DNA of 64,000 bases from Daedaleopsis sinensis. Lineage: Eukaryota; Basidiomycota; Agaricomycetes; Polyporales; Polyporaceae. This document shows positions 50,442-62,260 of this stretch, one piece after another. Made by a program: the position numbers and the translations under genes. The stretch is from assembly GCA_033807695.1 (NCBI GenBank), contig CM066308.1:2976001-3040000 (forward strand). The letters are read 5' to 3'. Position 1 is the stretch's first letter, and every line of letters starts with the position of its first letter. Below the pieces are notes generated by a model that was not told the origin of the DNA, searched no databases, and was given only the letters and a program-made list of their open reading frames with translations.

Positions 50442-51430
50442 ATGCCACCGAACGCTGGAGACGCACTGCCGGTGGTGGGGAGTGGTGCGCTTGGGCTTAT
50501 GGGGGCATTCGTGACTGCTGTCCGGGGCGACCGGTAAGTGCATTCCCCTTTAACCAGAGTCTTCTCCCTGTGACACCCATTCTAAGCGGAGTTTATCGGC
50601 GAGCGGACGGCCCCCATGTCGTCTCGATCCAAGCTACGGACAAGTGAGTGATCTCGCGTGTCCTTTAGTCGAGCGTGTTTGCAGACCCCGTCTAGCGGAA
50701 CCTTTCCCATGCGCCGTCCGTATGAGTATGGACGGATGGTTTCACCCTGGTTGACAAGTACGTCTCCTATTCTCGCGCATGCTACTGTTCCACAGGTACA
50801 ACTAAGTGCGTAACTGCCACAGGCGCGTCCTCAAGACTGTTTCGCGTGATGTCAGTTACGATCATAGGCGGAGGATGGTCGTCGGTGTCAAGGGTATGTA
50901 CAAGCTTGCGGACGCGCCGCGTAGCTAATGCATTTCAACAGATAATCCGTGTTGTCGCAGTCTCCATCAACTTTCTCCCTGCGCTATACGGGATTCGACC
51001 GCGCCACCGCCGACTTCGACGCCCTCTTTGCACGGGGAGGTGGACGAACAACCGCGGCGGCCGTCGCCGTCGCTGGAGAGAGCGCCGAGTGTAATGGTCA
51101 CTTCCCCTCTGCGCCGCGAATTTCTTGAGAAGAAGATGAAGATCTACGAGTGCCGACGAACGAAGAACGCGCTTCTTGAACACGAATGTCACCCTTCTTG
51201 GCACCGCGAGGAGAAGGAAGCTGTACATAGCCTACCTGTCGAACAGGATTGCTGCTCGCCAGCCTGTGCCGAAAGATGGACTGTACTGCCAAACAAGGTA
51301 CGTCGCGCCACGATTCAGATGAGCGATTCAATATAACGTATCGCCCAAGAGAGTACGCATAGCCATAATCTCGGAGCCAAGTCCTAGCGCAGAACCTGGA
51401 CCGGAAACATTGCGCTACAGGGCTGGTGTG
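50442..51430 (+). CDS. Possible spliced unknown protein
   Basis: The plus strand shows a chain of exon-like pieces with good donors: MPPNAGDALPVVGSGALGLM ending at a GTAAGT donor near 50532, a piece before GTGAGT at about 50643, RVLKTVSRDVSYDHRRRMVV near 50830, SPSTFSLRYTGFDRATADFD and ALFARGGGRTTAAAVAVAGE near 50960-51080, and TARRRKLYIAYLSNRIAARQ near 51200. Composition looks coding but I could not hold one frame throughout and recognise no family. Confidence 0.3.
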
Positions 51431-51439
51431 CTTAGGTAT

Positions 51440-52350
51440 GTTCTATGTTATTAATGCTCGACTACGGAGGATGTTGATCAATCCTGCGCAGTGCACTGAG
51501 TGCGCCGTGGTATCACCATCCACCGGCGTCGTTGTACCCAGTCGCTAGCTGTACTGATGACTAGGTTTAATGTGAAAAGTTAGCAACGCGAACCCCAAGC
51601 GTGTTTAGCATGTGTGTTTGTTATGGCGCTGCATGCGTGAATGCGTTCGGTAGAGCTGTAGGGCTAAATGATTTGGGGTGAGTATCATGCCGTGCTCTGA
51701 AGAACAACATGGATTAGCTCCACGATCTAAACGCAAACGAACGTGCTCAAGTTAGATTTTTATAAGGCCATGCAGTTCTACTTACCTGCTATTTGAGCAT
51801 TCATATTCCACCAGAGGCAGCCGAATGACATTGCGGAGCACGGGCAGCGAACTATGACCTGCACATGCTTGAGATTTGCCCATACTGCTTACAATGGATG
51901 TGTTTCATCCGCGCCCTCTCACACTCACATGCAGTAGACTGCACGGGCGGAGAGTCTGATCACCACTAGGTGGACTTGTCCTACAAATTTGATATTACTC
52001 CGACTTTGCTAACGTGAGTGTACGGCCCAAGCATTCACTGGCCACCAAGAGCAAGAGCACGATATAGTGAGGAGTAAAAGGGCCTCCGGTCCAGAGCCAG
52101 CATTGTCGTACACGTAACCGTAACTCTTCGAACTGGGTTTATCGTGCAGTCGGGGGCAGCCGAATATCGGAGGCGCGGCGTCGAGTACGACAAATCCTGA
52201 ACAGGCACGAAAAGCGCTCCTGGCTAGGGTTGGGCACGCAGGTACGGCGCAGGCCGACTAGAGCAACTTCCTTCTCAGGGTCTTTTCGGCTATAAATTCA
52301 CACCCCGGTCAGACAAATCAGCGACCCTGAGTTCAAGAATTCTTGTAGTA
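51440..52350. other. Gap, nothing recognised
   Basis: About 900 bases without exon-like structure on either strand, more AT-rich than the left half of the window. Confidence 0.4.
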
Positions 52351-52356
52351 TATATA

Positions 52357-54900
52357 CTATGCCCGCATACAAACAGGGTGTGTGTGCCGTGCTTCTGCCC
52401 CCGGGGCAGAGAGCGGACGGCACTCGTCAGCACTCTCCAATATCCCGGACTCGTTTATATAACCGACACTAAGAATGAGAGCCTTTGTGAAACTCCCAAA
52501 GTTGGGTACCGACAGGATGAGGTCCGCGTGTCTCGTCGGGTTGACGAAGCGCCGAGTGTAGAAGACCATAGTCTTGTTTCCCCTCAAGTTACGCACCCGG
52601 TTGAAATGATATGGACGGACGCGCTCGTGAGTAACGAGCCATGCGAAACTCAAAGCTGGAACTCACTGTGCTTATCGCCAGGGTCGAGCAACGCACTCGG
52701 CTCGTCGAACAGCAGCAACTTGAAGCCCAGTTTCGTGTCCATGTTGTCATGCACTACAGACCGTATGAACGTCCTCGCGCCGCAAGTCCCATGCACAGCA
52801 GCCAGTACACATGCAGCAATAGGACCCTAGACGGTAACACTCACACGGCGAGCCTCTGCATTTGGCCGCCACTGAGTTCTGCCATGACCACAGTCCCCAT
52901 GCCCGCCGCGTCGCGCACGGGAAGATGTCGAACGTGTTCCCAAACAGTGTCTTCGACCCGTGTACCGGGCCCAAGCATGAGCTAGATGACACTGATGGCT
53001 GGAGGTACGTGTCGAAACCGCCGGGGAGCTGTCTGATGGCGACCTCTGCGCCACCGCGCCGCGAGGCGAGCCGGATGTGCGTCTCGTCGCAGCACACGGA
53101 TGGGTTTTTGATCGCGATGTTGTTGCGTATCTAGAAGAGAGCAACACGGTGAGGGTGAGGGTGCATCGAACAGTTAGCGGAGGGGATACGCACTGAGAGA
53201 CAAAAGTGCATGAAGTCTCAGTGGAAGAGGACGGAGATCGCTCGGCGAAGATCGTGCAGTTTTAGCGTGCGGATGTCGTGAGATACAATGAGGATCTGGC
53301 CGTCATTCGGGTCGAACAGCCTGATGAAGAGCTTGAAGACCGTGCTAGTTCCTGTGCCGTTCGAGCCGACGTTAACCTGTATGTTAGCGGGTCAGCGCCG
53401 ATGACCGCAGGGTTGTACCTACACAGAGCTGTCCGGGACGGAGAGCAAAAGATACTTTACAGAGAGCGTACCTCTCCGTATCCGGACATCTGAAGGATAC
53501 GTTCCTGGACAATGACGTTGTGCCGAGTGTGTACCGAGTGTGGAGACGAAGGACGGGGCACACCTGAACTGAAGACACACCCCAGACTCCACCTCCTCTT
53601 GCACTCGAGGGAACACAACGGACCCTTCTGGCACTATGTTGACGATGTTAGCAGCCACGTAAACGTCCTCGCGGAGGCAAGCTGGTTGCCCACGGACTGG
53701 AAGCGGGAGAGCAGGGTGTATGCAGACCACGAGAAAGCCCTTGCCGCGGTCTGCATGCGATTTAGAGAGGGTAATAGCTCTGGCAGGTGTAACGGGTTCT
53801 GTATAGCATGCAAGGTTAACACAACCTGTCGGTCTCTGTCAGTCGAAATGGGATTGCACCCGACGAGAGTTGGCAAAGGAGAACGACATACCTGACGAAG
53901 GTGCGTGAAGACATCCTGAAATTTGATCCACCAACTGAACCTAGCGCTACGAAAGACCTCTGCCTAGTTCCCTGCGTTGTCCCTCACACGTTCTGTAGAT
54001 TGCCGGTCGTCTGCGGATCGAAAGCGCTGTGAGCATATTGTGCACGGAGTTGGCTGTAGAAGCTGCTCACGCCGGGGTGCATACTCAGCCAGGTTCACGG
54101 CAACGATCTCCTTACGATGTTTCTGCTAATTTATAGCCGTATTCCAACCGAGCACCCTCAGCATGTAATCCGAGCTGTATGTACTGCATGCCCATGCCGC
54201 AAAAAGGAAACATCAGTGCAACACACTCCTCCGCGCGCGGAACGTACCGATCTGGTACATCTCCAGATGCTGGACAGCGTCGGTACCGCCTCAGGCTCGT
54301 ACAACATCATAACCAGCGCGAGCGCGCGTCCGTCCTTCTGCCCGCTGAGTGCGCGGAATAGCATGTAGCCGTTTGGGCCGAACTCGGTGCAGCCCCTCAC
54401 GACGTCCGTGAGCATGCGCATGCAGTCCCAGACGATGGCGTTGCGCGCGAACTCGTCCGCAGACGCGAAGAGCTGGTGACGGATGGGAATGCACCCGAAC
54501 GCGAGCAAGTCGAGGCACGCGTACGCGCCGAAGGAGCTTCGTGCGAACCAGCGCCGGAAGCACGAGCTCATCCTCGACTCCGCGCCCTCGGGGATCCGCG
54601 AGAGCGTCATGACCGCCAAGGTGCATGCGATGCGACCCGCGCTGATGGGGTGCAGGTAGCGGGTGTCGACGGTGCGCGACTCGAGCCTGAGCGCGACGTC
54701 CATCTGTAAAACAAGTCCCGTCAGGGGTCTGGTACCGCAGGACGGCTCGTGATGCACTTCCCATCCCCACGAGGTCGCCTTCAAGCCTACGCCAAGCCGG
54801 TAGTAGGCCCAGACTCGCTGCTAGCGAACGTCTTCGACATCTTTCTTTCTTCCTCATCCGCTGAGTCAACTCCTGGTGTCTTCCACTCGTGGCCACATGA
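52357..54900 (-). pseudogene. Degenerate ABC transporter (half-size, ATP-binding domain at the C-terminus)
   Basis: The upstream part (about 54160-54710) reads DVALRLESRTVDTRYLHPIS and SGQKDGRALALVMMLYEPEA, like the N-terminal part of fungal ABC half-transporters. The nucleotide-binding domain follows: RNVSFRCPDTERYALCKVSF, a Walker A of GSNGTGTST where the invariant Lys is Thr, FKLFIRLFDPNDGQILI, IRTLKLHDLRRAISVLFH then an in-frame TGA (53218-53220) where the Q-loop should be, IRQLPGGFDTYLQP, the signature AELSGGQMQRLAV, Walker B FKLLLFDEPSALLDPGD, and GNKTMVFYTRRF, where the H-loop His is Arg. Loss of three key elements plus a stop makes it very unlikely to be an active ATPase. The left end of the gene is not resolved. 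Confidence 0.72.
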
Positions 54901-55659
54901 TTCATCTTGCAGTCTCACTGTGAAGTTTGGTTTGCTAGTCAGCGACTACGCTGCACCCACTGTCACTTTTCTGATAGATGGCACCGCCCTCATCCGACGT
55001 ACATCACACCCGGCTCCTTATAAGCTCCTGCGCCAGGATTGACGCAGAGGCAGGCCACGTTCATCTTCAACGCCTATTGCTTGAACGTTCAACGGCACGG
55101 AAGTGATTCCTATTGATATGATCGGGGGTGATCCTGGCCTACGTGTACTGGCTGGTGCATTACTCGAGTAATTGAGTAACGTGTTCGAATGTTCGAGTTT
55201 AGGAAAACTTACGAAACATGGTGACTTACAAGCTTCGTATATAGTAGACGTTCGAGCATCGGCGGCATACAAGACCATGACCAACACGCACGGTGTCGCT
55301 GACGGCATAGCATGCGCTCGATCTGAATGATGTCTGGGCAGTGGGGACTCGGAGGTTGGAGGGCATCCGACGGGCGTTCATTGCTATACATTGCCGCCGG
55401 GGGGGTGGGTGGACTAATGTTCGGATCACGGGAAACGTCATCGGATCACCGGCAGGCGAGCTTGGGAGCAGCATGGAAGCTGCGAAGGATGGTTCAACCT
55501 TCAGCTTGCCAGCGAGGCTGATAGACTGCACTTAAGGTGGGGTCTTAGTAGAGACAGATAGTCCACGTAGAACAGTCCGGATGACAACGACACCGCCACC
55601 ACCGATCTACCACGTCTCGAAGTAGTTATGGGGTCAGAAGATAAACTTGAAGCTCGGAA

Positions 55660-58090
55660 CTTGGAAGCAGAACCCTGATAGACGCAATGCTGTCGTCACC
55701 AGTTTACCTCGACTTCAACTAGCTTGACAATTCTTCCGATTCTGGTCTACCACGAAATGTACTAAGTTCAGATACGGTAGACGGAGCCCGGAAGGAGAAG
55801 TGCAATAGCAGCAATACTCGTGAAACCTGTCTGCCGCAACTTGAACTAGCTTCAGAGACTGTAGATGGAAATTGGAAGCAACTATATGGCCGACATTGTT
55901 CTACCACGACTTGAACTAGCTTCAGAGACTGTAGATGAAACTCGGAAGCAACTATATGGCTGACATCGTTCTACCATGGCTCGAACTAGCTTCAGAGACT
56001 GGAGATGGAACTTGGAAGTCACGATACCTCCGACACCAGTCTGCGACTACTCGAACTAGCTTCAGAGACTATAGATGGAACTTGGAAGTCACGATACCTC
56101 CGACACCAGTCTGCCACGACTCGAACTAGCTTCAGAGGAGGTAGATGGAGCTCGGAAGCCACAATACCGCCGACACCAGTCTACCACGACTCGAACTAGC
56201 TTCAGAGGAGGTAGATGGAGCTCGGAAGCCACAATACCGCCGACACCGGTCTACCACGACTCCAACTAGCTTCACAGGAGGCAGATGGAGCTCGGAAGCC
56301 ACAATCCCGCGGACACCGGTCTACCACGACTTGAAGTAGCTTCAGAGGAGGCAGATGGAGCTCGGAAGAAGCAAACACTGCAGACACCGGTCTACCACGA
56401 CTCGAAGTAGCTACAGAGGAGGTAGATGGAGCTCGGAAGCCACGATACCGCGGACACCGGTCTACCACGACTCGAAGTAGCTTTAGAGGAGGCCGATGGA
56501 GCTCGGAAGCAACGATACCGCCGACACCGGTCTACCACGACTCGAACTAGCTTCAGTGGAGGTAGATGGAGCTCGGAAGAAGCAAACACTGCAGACACCG
56601 GTCTACCACGACTCGAACTAGCTTCAGAGGAGGTAGAGGGAGCTCGGAAGCCACAATACTGCAGACACCAGTCTACCACGACTCGAACTACCTTCAGAGA
56701 AGGTAGATGGAACTCGTAAGCCACAATACGGCAGACGCCGGTCTACCACGACTCGAACTAGCTTCAGAGGAGGTAGAGGGAGCTCAGAAGCCACAATACC
56801 GCGGACACCGGTCTACCACGACTCGAAGTAGCTTTAGAGGAGGCAGATGGAGCTTGGAAGAAGCAAACACTGCAGACACCGGTCTACCACGAATCGAACT
56901 AGCTACAGAGGAGGTAGATAGAGCTCGAAAGCCACAATACTGCAGACACCAGTCTACCACGACTCGAACTAGCTACAGAGGAGGTAGAGGGAGATCGGAA
57001 GCCACAATACCGCGGACACCGGTCTACCACGACTCGAACTAGCTTCGGAGGAGGTAGAGGGAGCTCAGAAGCCACAATACTGCAGACACCAGTCTACCAC
57101 GACTCGAACTACCTTCAGAGAAGGTAGATGGAGCTCGTAAGCCACAATACGGCAGACACCGGTCTACCGCGACTCGAACTAGCTTCAGAGGAGGTAGAGG
57201 GAGCTCAGAAGCCACAATACCGCGGACACCGGTCTACCACGACTCGAAGTAGCTTGAGAGGAGGCAGATGGAGCTTGGACGAAGCAAACACTGCAGACAC
57301 CGGTCTACCACGAATCGAACTAGCTACAGAGGAGGTAGATAGAGCTCGAAAGCCACAGTACGGCAGACACCGGTCTACCGCGACTCGAACTAGCTTCGAA
57401 GGAGGTAGAGGGAGATCGGAAGCCACAATACCGCGGACACCGGTCTACCACGACTCGAACTAGCTTCGGAGGAGGTAGATGGAGCTTGGAAGCCACAATA
57501 CTGCTGTCACCAGTCTGCGACAACTCAAACAATCTTCGGAGGAGGTAGAGGGAGCTCGGAAGCCACAATACTGCCGTCACCAGTCTACCACGACCCGAAC
57601 TAGCTTCAGAGGCTGTAGATGGTGCTCGTAAGCCACAATACGGCAGACACCGGTCTACCGCGACTCGAACTAGCTTCGAAGGAGGTAGAGGGAGATCGGA
57701 AGCCACAATACCGCGGACACCGGTCTACCACGACTCGAACTAGCTTCGGAGGAGGTAGATGGAGCTCGGAAGCCACAATACTGCCGTCACCAGTCTGCGA
57801 CAACTCAAACAATTTTCGGAGGAGGTAGAGGGAGCTTGGAAGCCACAATACTGCCGTCACCAGTCTACCATGACCCGAACTAGCTTCAGAGGCTGTAGAT
57901 GGAGCTTGTAAGCGACAATACTGTGGAGACAGGTGTAAAAAAACTTGAACTATGTTTGGAGGCAGTAGACAGAGCTCAGGAGAGGGACTCTGATAGTAGC
58001 AACACCGTTGAAACCAGTCTACCACATTTCGAACTAGCTTTAGAGACTATGATGGAACTTGGAAGCAACTATACCATCAGGAAAACGGTC
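55660..58090. repeat. 70-bp tandem repeat array, block 1 (about 34 units)
   Basis: A unit of about 70 bp recurs head to tail. Its core pieces are GGTAGATGGAGCTCGGAAGC, CACAATACCGCGGACAC, CGGTCTACCACGACTCGAAC and TAGCTTCAGAGGA. The outer units are more diverged than the central ones. Because 70 is not a multiple of three, short open frames recur at 70-base steps; they are by-products and not genes. Longer segments repeat at about 421 bases (from 56707 and 57128) and 280 bases (about 57320-57450 and 57600-57730), so there is higher-order structure. Confidence 0.93.
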
Positions 58091-58099
58091 ACTGGACGG

Positions 58100-59205
58100 T
58101 AGAGGATGATAACTTACTACGAACAATGATAGAGACTGATACTCTTCGGTAGCGCTCGTCCGGGCTTGATCATCTATGGTAATGAGTGATCGTGTCGGAC
58201 AAATAATTGGTAAAAGGTGGTCTTTTCCGTCAAATAATGGTAATCTATTGTAGATTAAAGCACAATAAATATTACGTTATACAGCGCTCTATTGATTTGA
58301 AGCTACGAAACATAGTGCTGCTGGTGACAGCCTAGTAGCACTACTGTAAGTACTGCAAGTGGATCCGAGGCTTAAGCCGAGGGGAACGGGATCGTGTTTC
58401 ACAATCTGAGGGCCAGCGCTCAGCCAGTTGCCCAATATAGTACATTTTGCCTGCCCTAAACCAATGCACGGTTTCCAGGTCACCTTGACGCTGATGCTCG
58501 ACTACGGACTTGGTGTGCTCGCGATCGTCACCCTCTCAGATCTCTGACCCTGCCCTCTTTGTGACCTCTAGAGTCTACTGTTGTGCACTGTGTCTAGGTC
58601 TTGTGCTACTGTAGGGCTACTGGTCTGCTTATGCTGGTCTGCCTATGCTGGTCTACCTATGCTGGCTAGGCTGCAATCTGTGGGGGCTTTATGTCTGCTG
58701 GTTACTGTAGCAGCTGACTACAAGTCTCTTGTTTTCGAACGGCAAGTACCTGCACGACAACGATGCAGCCAGCCATGGATTGATGAGGTATGTGTCCTGA
58801 CTTGCCATAGGCATCCTCCCGGTCTTCTACTCATTCCAATGCGACAGCACCTCAAGTCACCGGTTATCAAGGCGGCATCTGACATGAGCATGTCGACACG
58901 TCTACCATGCTGTAGTAGTACTACTATCCCTATACAGTACTCGTACTAGCTTGAATATGATCGGCCACTGTTTCCCTCTGAATGGTCTATCGTTACCAGA
59001 AGCAAGCCCCAAAGTAAAATACCACCCCCGTACACTCGTATAATGCTGTCACTCACGATAACGCTCATCGTGAGTGCTAGAATGTGATCGTACAAGACGA
59101 CCCAGGGATCTTTGACAGCCATCATCAACAAATGGTCAGTCTCTACCAATATTACAGATAACTATCACTATGATAATCCATGCCCATGTACTGTGCCTAT
59201 TTCTA
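58100..59205. other. Non-repeat spacer inside the minisatellite
   Basis: About 1.1 kb of different, AT-richer sequence separates the two repeat blocks. It has a short triplicated GCTGGTCTGCCTATGCTGGT-type motif at about 58622-58665 and several GTACTACTACT-like stretches, but no recognised gene. Confidence 0.5.
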
Positions 59206-59209
59206 GATG

Positions 59210-60420
59210 ACGGCCGACAGTGGTCTACCAGCACTTGAACTAGCTTGAGAGTCTGTAGATGGAGCCTGAAAGCAAATATATGGCTGAAACCGGTCTACCA
59301 CGACTCGAACTACCTTCAGAGAAGGTAGATGGAGCTCGGAAGAAGCAAGCACTGCAGACACAGGTCTACCATGACTCGAACTAGCTTCAGAGGAGGTAGA
59401 TGGAGCTCAGAAGCCACAATACTGCAGACACCAGTCTACCACTACTCGAACGAGCTTCGGAGGTGGTAGATGGAGCTCGGAAGCCACAATACCGCTGACA
59501 ACAGTCTATCAAGACTCAAACCAGCTTCGGAGGAGGTAGAGGGAGCTCGGAAGCCACAATACCGCGGTCACCTGCCTACCACGACTCGAACTAGCTTCAG
59601 AGGTGGTAGATAGAACTTGGAAGCAGCAATACTGTGGAGACAGGTCTACAACAACTTGAACTATGTCCGGAGATGGTAGATGGAGCTTGGGAGATGGACT
59701 CTGATAGGAGCAATACTGCTGAACCATTCTACCACAATTTGAACAACCTTTAGAAGCAGTAGTTGGAACTTGGAAGCAACCATACGGCCGACATTGGTAT
59801 ACCACCACTTGAACTAGCTTCACAGACCGTAGATGGAACTTGGGAGCAACTATACAGGCGACATTGGTCTACCACCACTTGAACTAGCTTCACAGACCGT
59901 AGATGGAACTTGGGAGCAACTATACAGGCGACATTGGTCTACCATAACTCAAACATACTCAAACTAGCTTCAGAGGTGGTAGATGGAGCTCGGAAGCCAA
60001 GATACCGCTGACGCCGGTCTACCACGACTCGAACTAGCTTCGGAGGTGGTAGATAGAACTCGGAAGCAGCAATACTGCGGAGACAGGTCTACAACAACTT
60101 GAACTATGTGCGGAGACAGTAGACGGAGCTTGGGAGAGGGACTCTGATAGGGGCAATACTGCTGAAATAAGTCTGCCATGACTCGAACTAGCTCTGGAGG
60201 CTATAGATCAAAGTCAGAAACAGCAATACTGTGGAGGCAGGTCTACAACAACTCGAACTAAGTTCGGAGGGAGCAGATAGAGATTGGGAGGGGAAATCTG
60301 ATAGCAGCAATACTGCTGAAACCAGTCTACCACGATCTGAACTAATGTCAGAGGCAGTAAATATGACTGCATGTACATCCACAACAAAATATTTCCGTAA
60401 AGAAAAATAGCCGATTCATA
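59210..60420. repeat. 70-bp tandem repeat array, block 2 (about 17 units)
   Basis: Same unit as in block 1, more diverged on average. It includes one exact tandem duplication of a full 70-base unit (59821-59890 followed at once by the same sequence), which points to recent unequal exchange or slippage. Very weak copies continue to about 60760. Confidence 0.9.
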
Positions 60421-61030
60421 AGACTCCAGATAGAAATGACATTGATGTCACTGGTCTACCTCAACTCAAACATCTTTCGGGGGGCCAGAGACAGAGCTCC
60501 TACGCATAATCCTGATACTTAGTAGCAATACTTCCATCACTGGTCTGCCACAACATGAACAAGTTTTCAGAGGTAGTAGATAGCACTTCATGTATAAATG
60601 CAAGATGAGATCTTATTAGAGTCACGCAGTCCCTGCATGAGAGCCCCAATAGCAATGACATCGGCACTGCTAAGACTGGTTTACCAGGATGCGAACATGT
60701 TTCCAAGGCACAAGCTACAGCTGTGTGTGAGGTTGTCAGGTGAGATGTTAGTCCAGACACAATACACTCATATATAACTGCTGGAAGTTACTACAAATTC
60801 AAAGGTTATTCAGCATGATGCAAGCAACTTTCACATGATCCCAGCACTACTGGTTGTGTTAGACTCTGTAGGTTGCTATGGAATAATGCCTAAGTCAATG
60901 CTATTGGTAACATCACACTGAACAATAAAGATAGTTACCTGTACTGGTAGAGAGTGAGTATTCTGAAAATATCGCCTCAGCACAATCGTTAACTTAAGAA
61001 TGTGATATATCAGCACCTATAATACAAGAA

Positions 61031-61140
61031 GGAGGTGTTGTGATCAACACATATAAAACAATAAAGAGGTGTTGTGAACAACACCTGTAAAGCAATAAGG
61101 AGGTGTTGTGATCAGCGATTATAAAGCAAGAAGGAGGTGA
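61031..61140. repeat. Three tandem copies of a 34-35 bp stem-loop repeat
   Basis: GGAGGTGTTGTGATC/AAC starts near 61031, 61066 and 61100 with a partial fourth at 61133. Each unit carries an inverted repeat; the best is GGTGTTGTGAACAACACC (8-bp arms around GA). The tails read ACAATAA or GCAAGAA. Confidence 0.7.
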
Positions 61141-61588
61141 CCCGAACAGCACGGAAATATAATGTGATGTGGCCCTCTTTCAACAATGGGTTAGCTAGGT
61201 GACCACAATTGGTCTAGATTCCAATGATTCAACTTCAATTCAGCAAACAGATACTTTAGAGTACAACGAAAACCTTGTATTGACTCAGCATTATTATATT
61301 ACGAAACCCCCCCGCCACTGCATAGCAGTCAATATATTGCTTGAGACTCACGATAGCTATATACATTAGATCACTTTTAATCTCCGCATTACCTTCGTCA
61401 AAGGGGAGCAAAATACCCTCACGGACAGGGTCAGTCCTTTACTAATGCACGTACTCTTTGACGTATCTGACATCGAGGCGGTTCAATCAATCACTGCAGT
61501 GAGTATTCCTCAGTGCTCAAATTTACGTATATATAGAGAATAGCTGAACTGTCTGCTAGTTATCCGTTCTTAACACAACTTCCTCGAT

Positions 61589-62260
61589 ATGGGCCCATCT
61601 ACTCTGATTCTCGCTCGCTGGACCTCGTACGCTCTATGGTCGCGCCGTGACATGGGAGCCAAACAGACCCACGTATACACCTTATACACCTCTCCACCAA
61701 CACCTCTCTACGAAGGGGTGCAGGTCAAGATCAACGCCATCTCACACGAATCATACTACGCACCTTCTCATCCCCTCCACCAAACCTCCCTATACGACCC
61801 ACATATACAAGGCTCCATCACGAAACTGGAGCGTGGAGGACGAGGAAGAATGGTGGCGACGATCGTAAACGAGTGCCGTCACAACACAGTGGAACTCGTG
61901 GAGCTTGACATCCCGCTTCATCCATCAGTGGTGCTTTTCCCAGTCCCTGGGGATTTCGACACGCAATCAGCCGGCGAACATCAACTCCGTCTCATGGCGT
62001 CAAATATCCTACCACAGATGGGTTTTGTGGAAGAATGTCGGGGATTGGCATGCTGCCTTTCAGTACACGAAGTGGCGGACGCAAGGATTGGGGAGGCAAT
62101 CGTAGAGCTGACAGACGTTGAGGACGAGAGTGCCGAAGAAACATCCGGGTCCGCGATGCCGCGGCGTAGAAGAAGACAGGCGGGCTCAGCCGCACGATGG
62201 AGGGTAAAAAAGATGCGGGGCGGTAAAGATGAAGCAATCCATGTCAGTCGGCGTTGCTGA
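61589..62260 (+). CDS. Single-exon unknown protein with a basic C-terminal tail
   Basis: A 223-aa frame starts MGPSTLILARWTSYALWSRR. A Tyr/Thr/His-rich stretch follows (YTLYTSPPTPLYEGVQVKIN), then a mixed region with regular hydrophobic spacing (HNTVELVELDIPLHPSVVLF), an acidic run (VELTDVEDESAEETSGSAM) and a basic end (PRRRRRQAGSAARWRVKKMR). The acidic-basic end suggests nuclear or nucleic-acid contact. There is a TATATATAG at about 61528-61536, 50-60 bases before the ATG. I recognise no family and found no splice sites needed to keep it open. It could be a lineage-specific gene or a remnant of a mobile element next to the repeats. Confidence 0.5.
   Translation: MGPSTLILARWTSYALWSRRDMGAKQTHVYTLYTSPPTPLYEGVQVKINAISHESYYAPSHPLHQTSLYDPHIQGSITKLERGGRGRMVATIVNECRHNTVELVELDIPLHPSVVLFPVPGDFDTQSAGEHQLRLMASNILPQMGFVEECRGLACCLSVHEVADARIGEAIVELTDVEDESAEETSGSAMPRRRRRQAGSAARWRVKKMRGGKDEAIHVSRRC

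Noticed and set aside
55935..58102. Series of 64-139 codon open frames at 70-base steps, with look-alike protein repeats
   Set aside because: They arise because a 70-bp unit without stops shifts frame each copy. The same DNA is open on both strands and no start context, splicing or family supports coding.
55660..60420. Telomeric or rDNA spacer repeat
   Set aside because: No TTAGGG-type repeats and no rRNA sequence in the window.
61031..61140. CRISPR-like array
   Set aside because: Only three imperfect units with no unique spacers of constant size, in a spliced eukaryotic genome.
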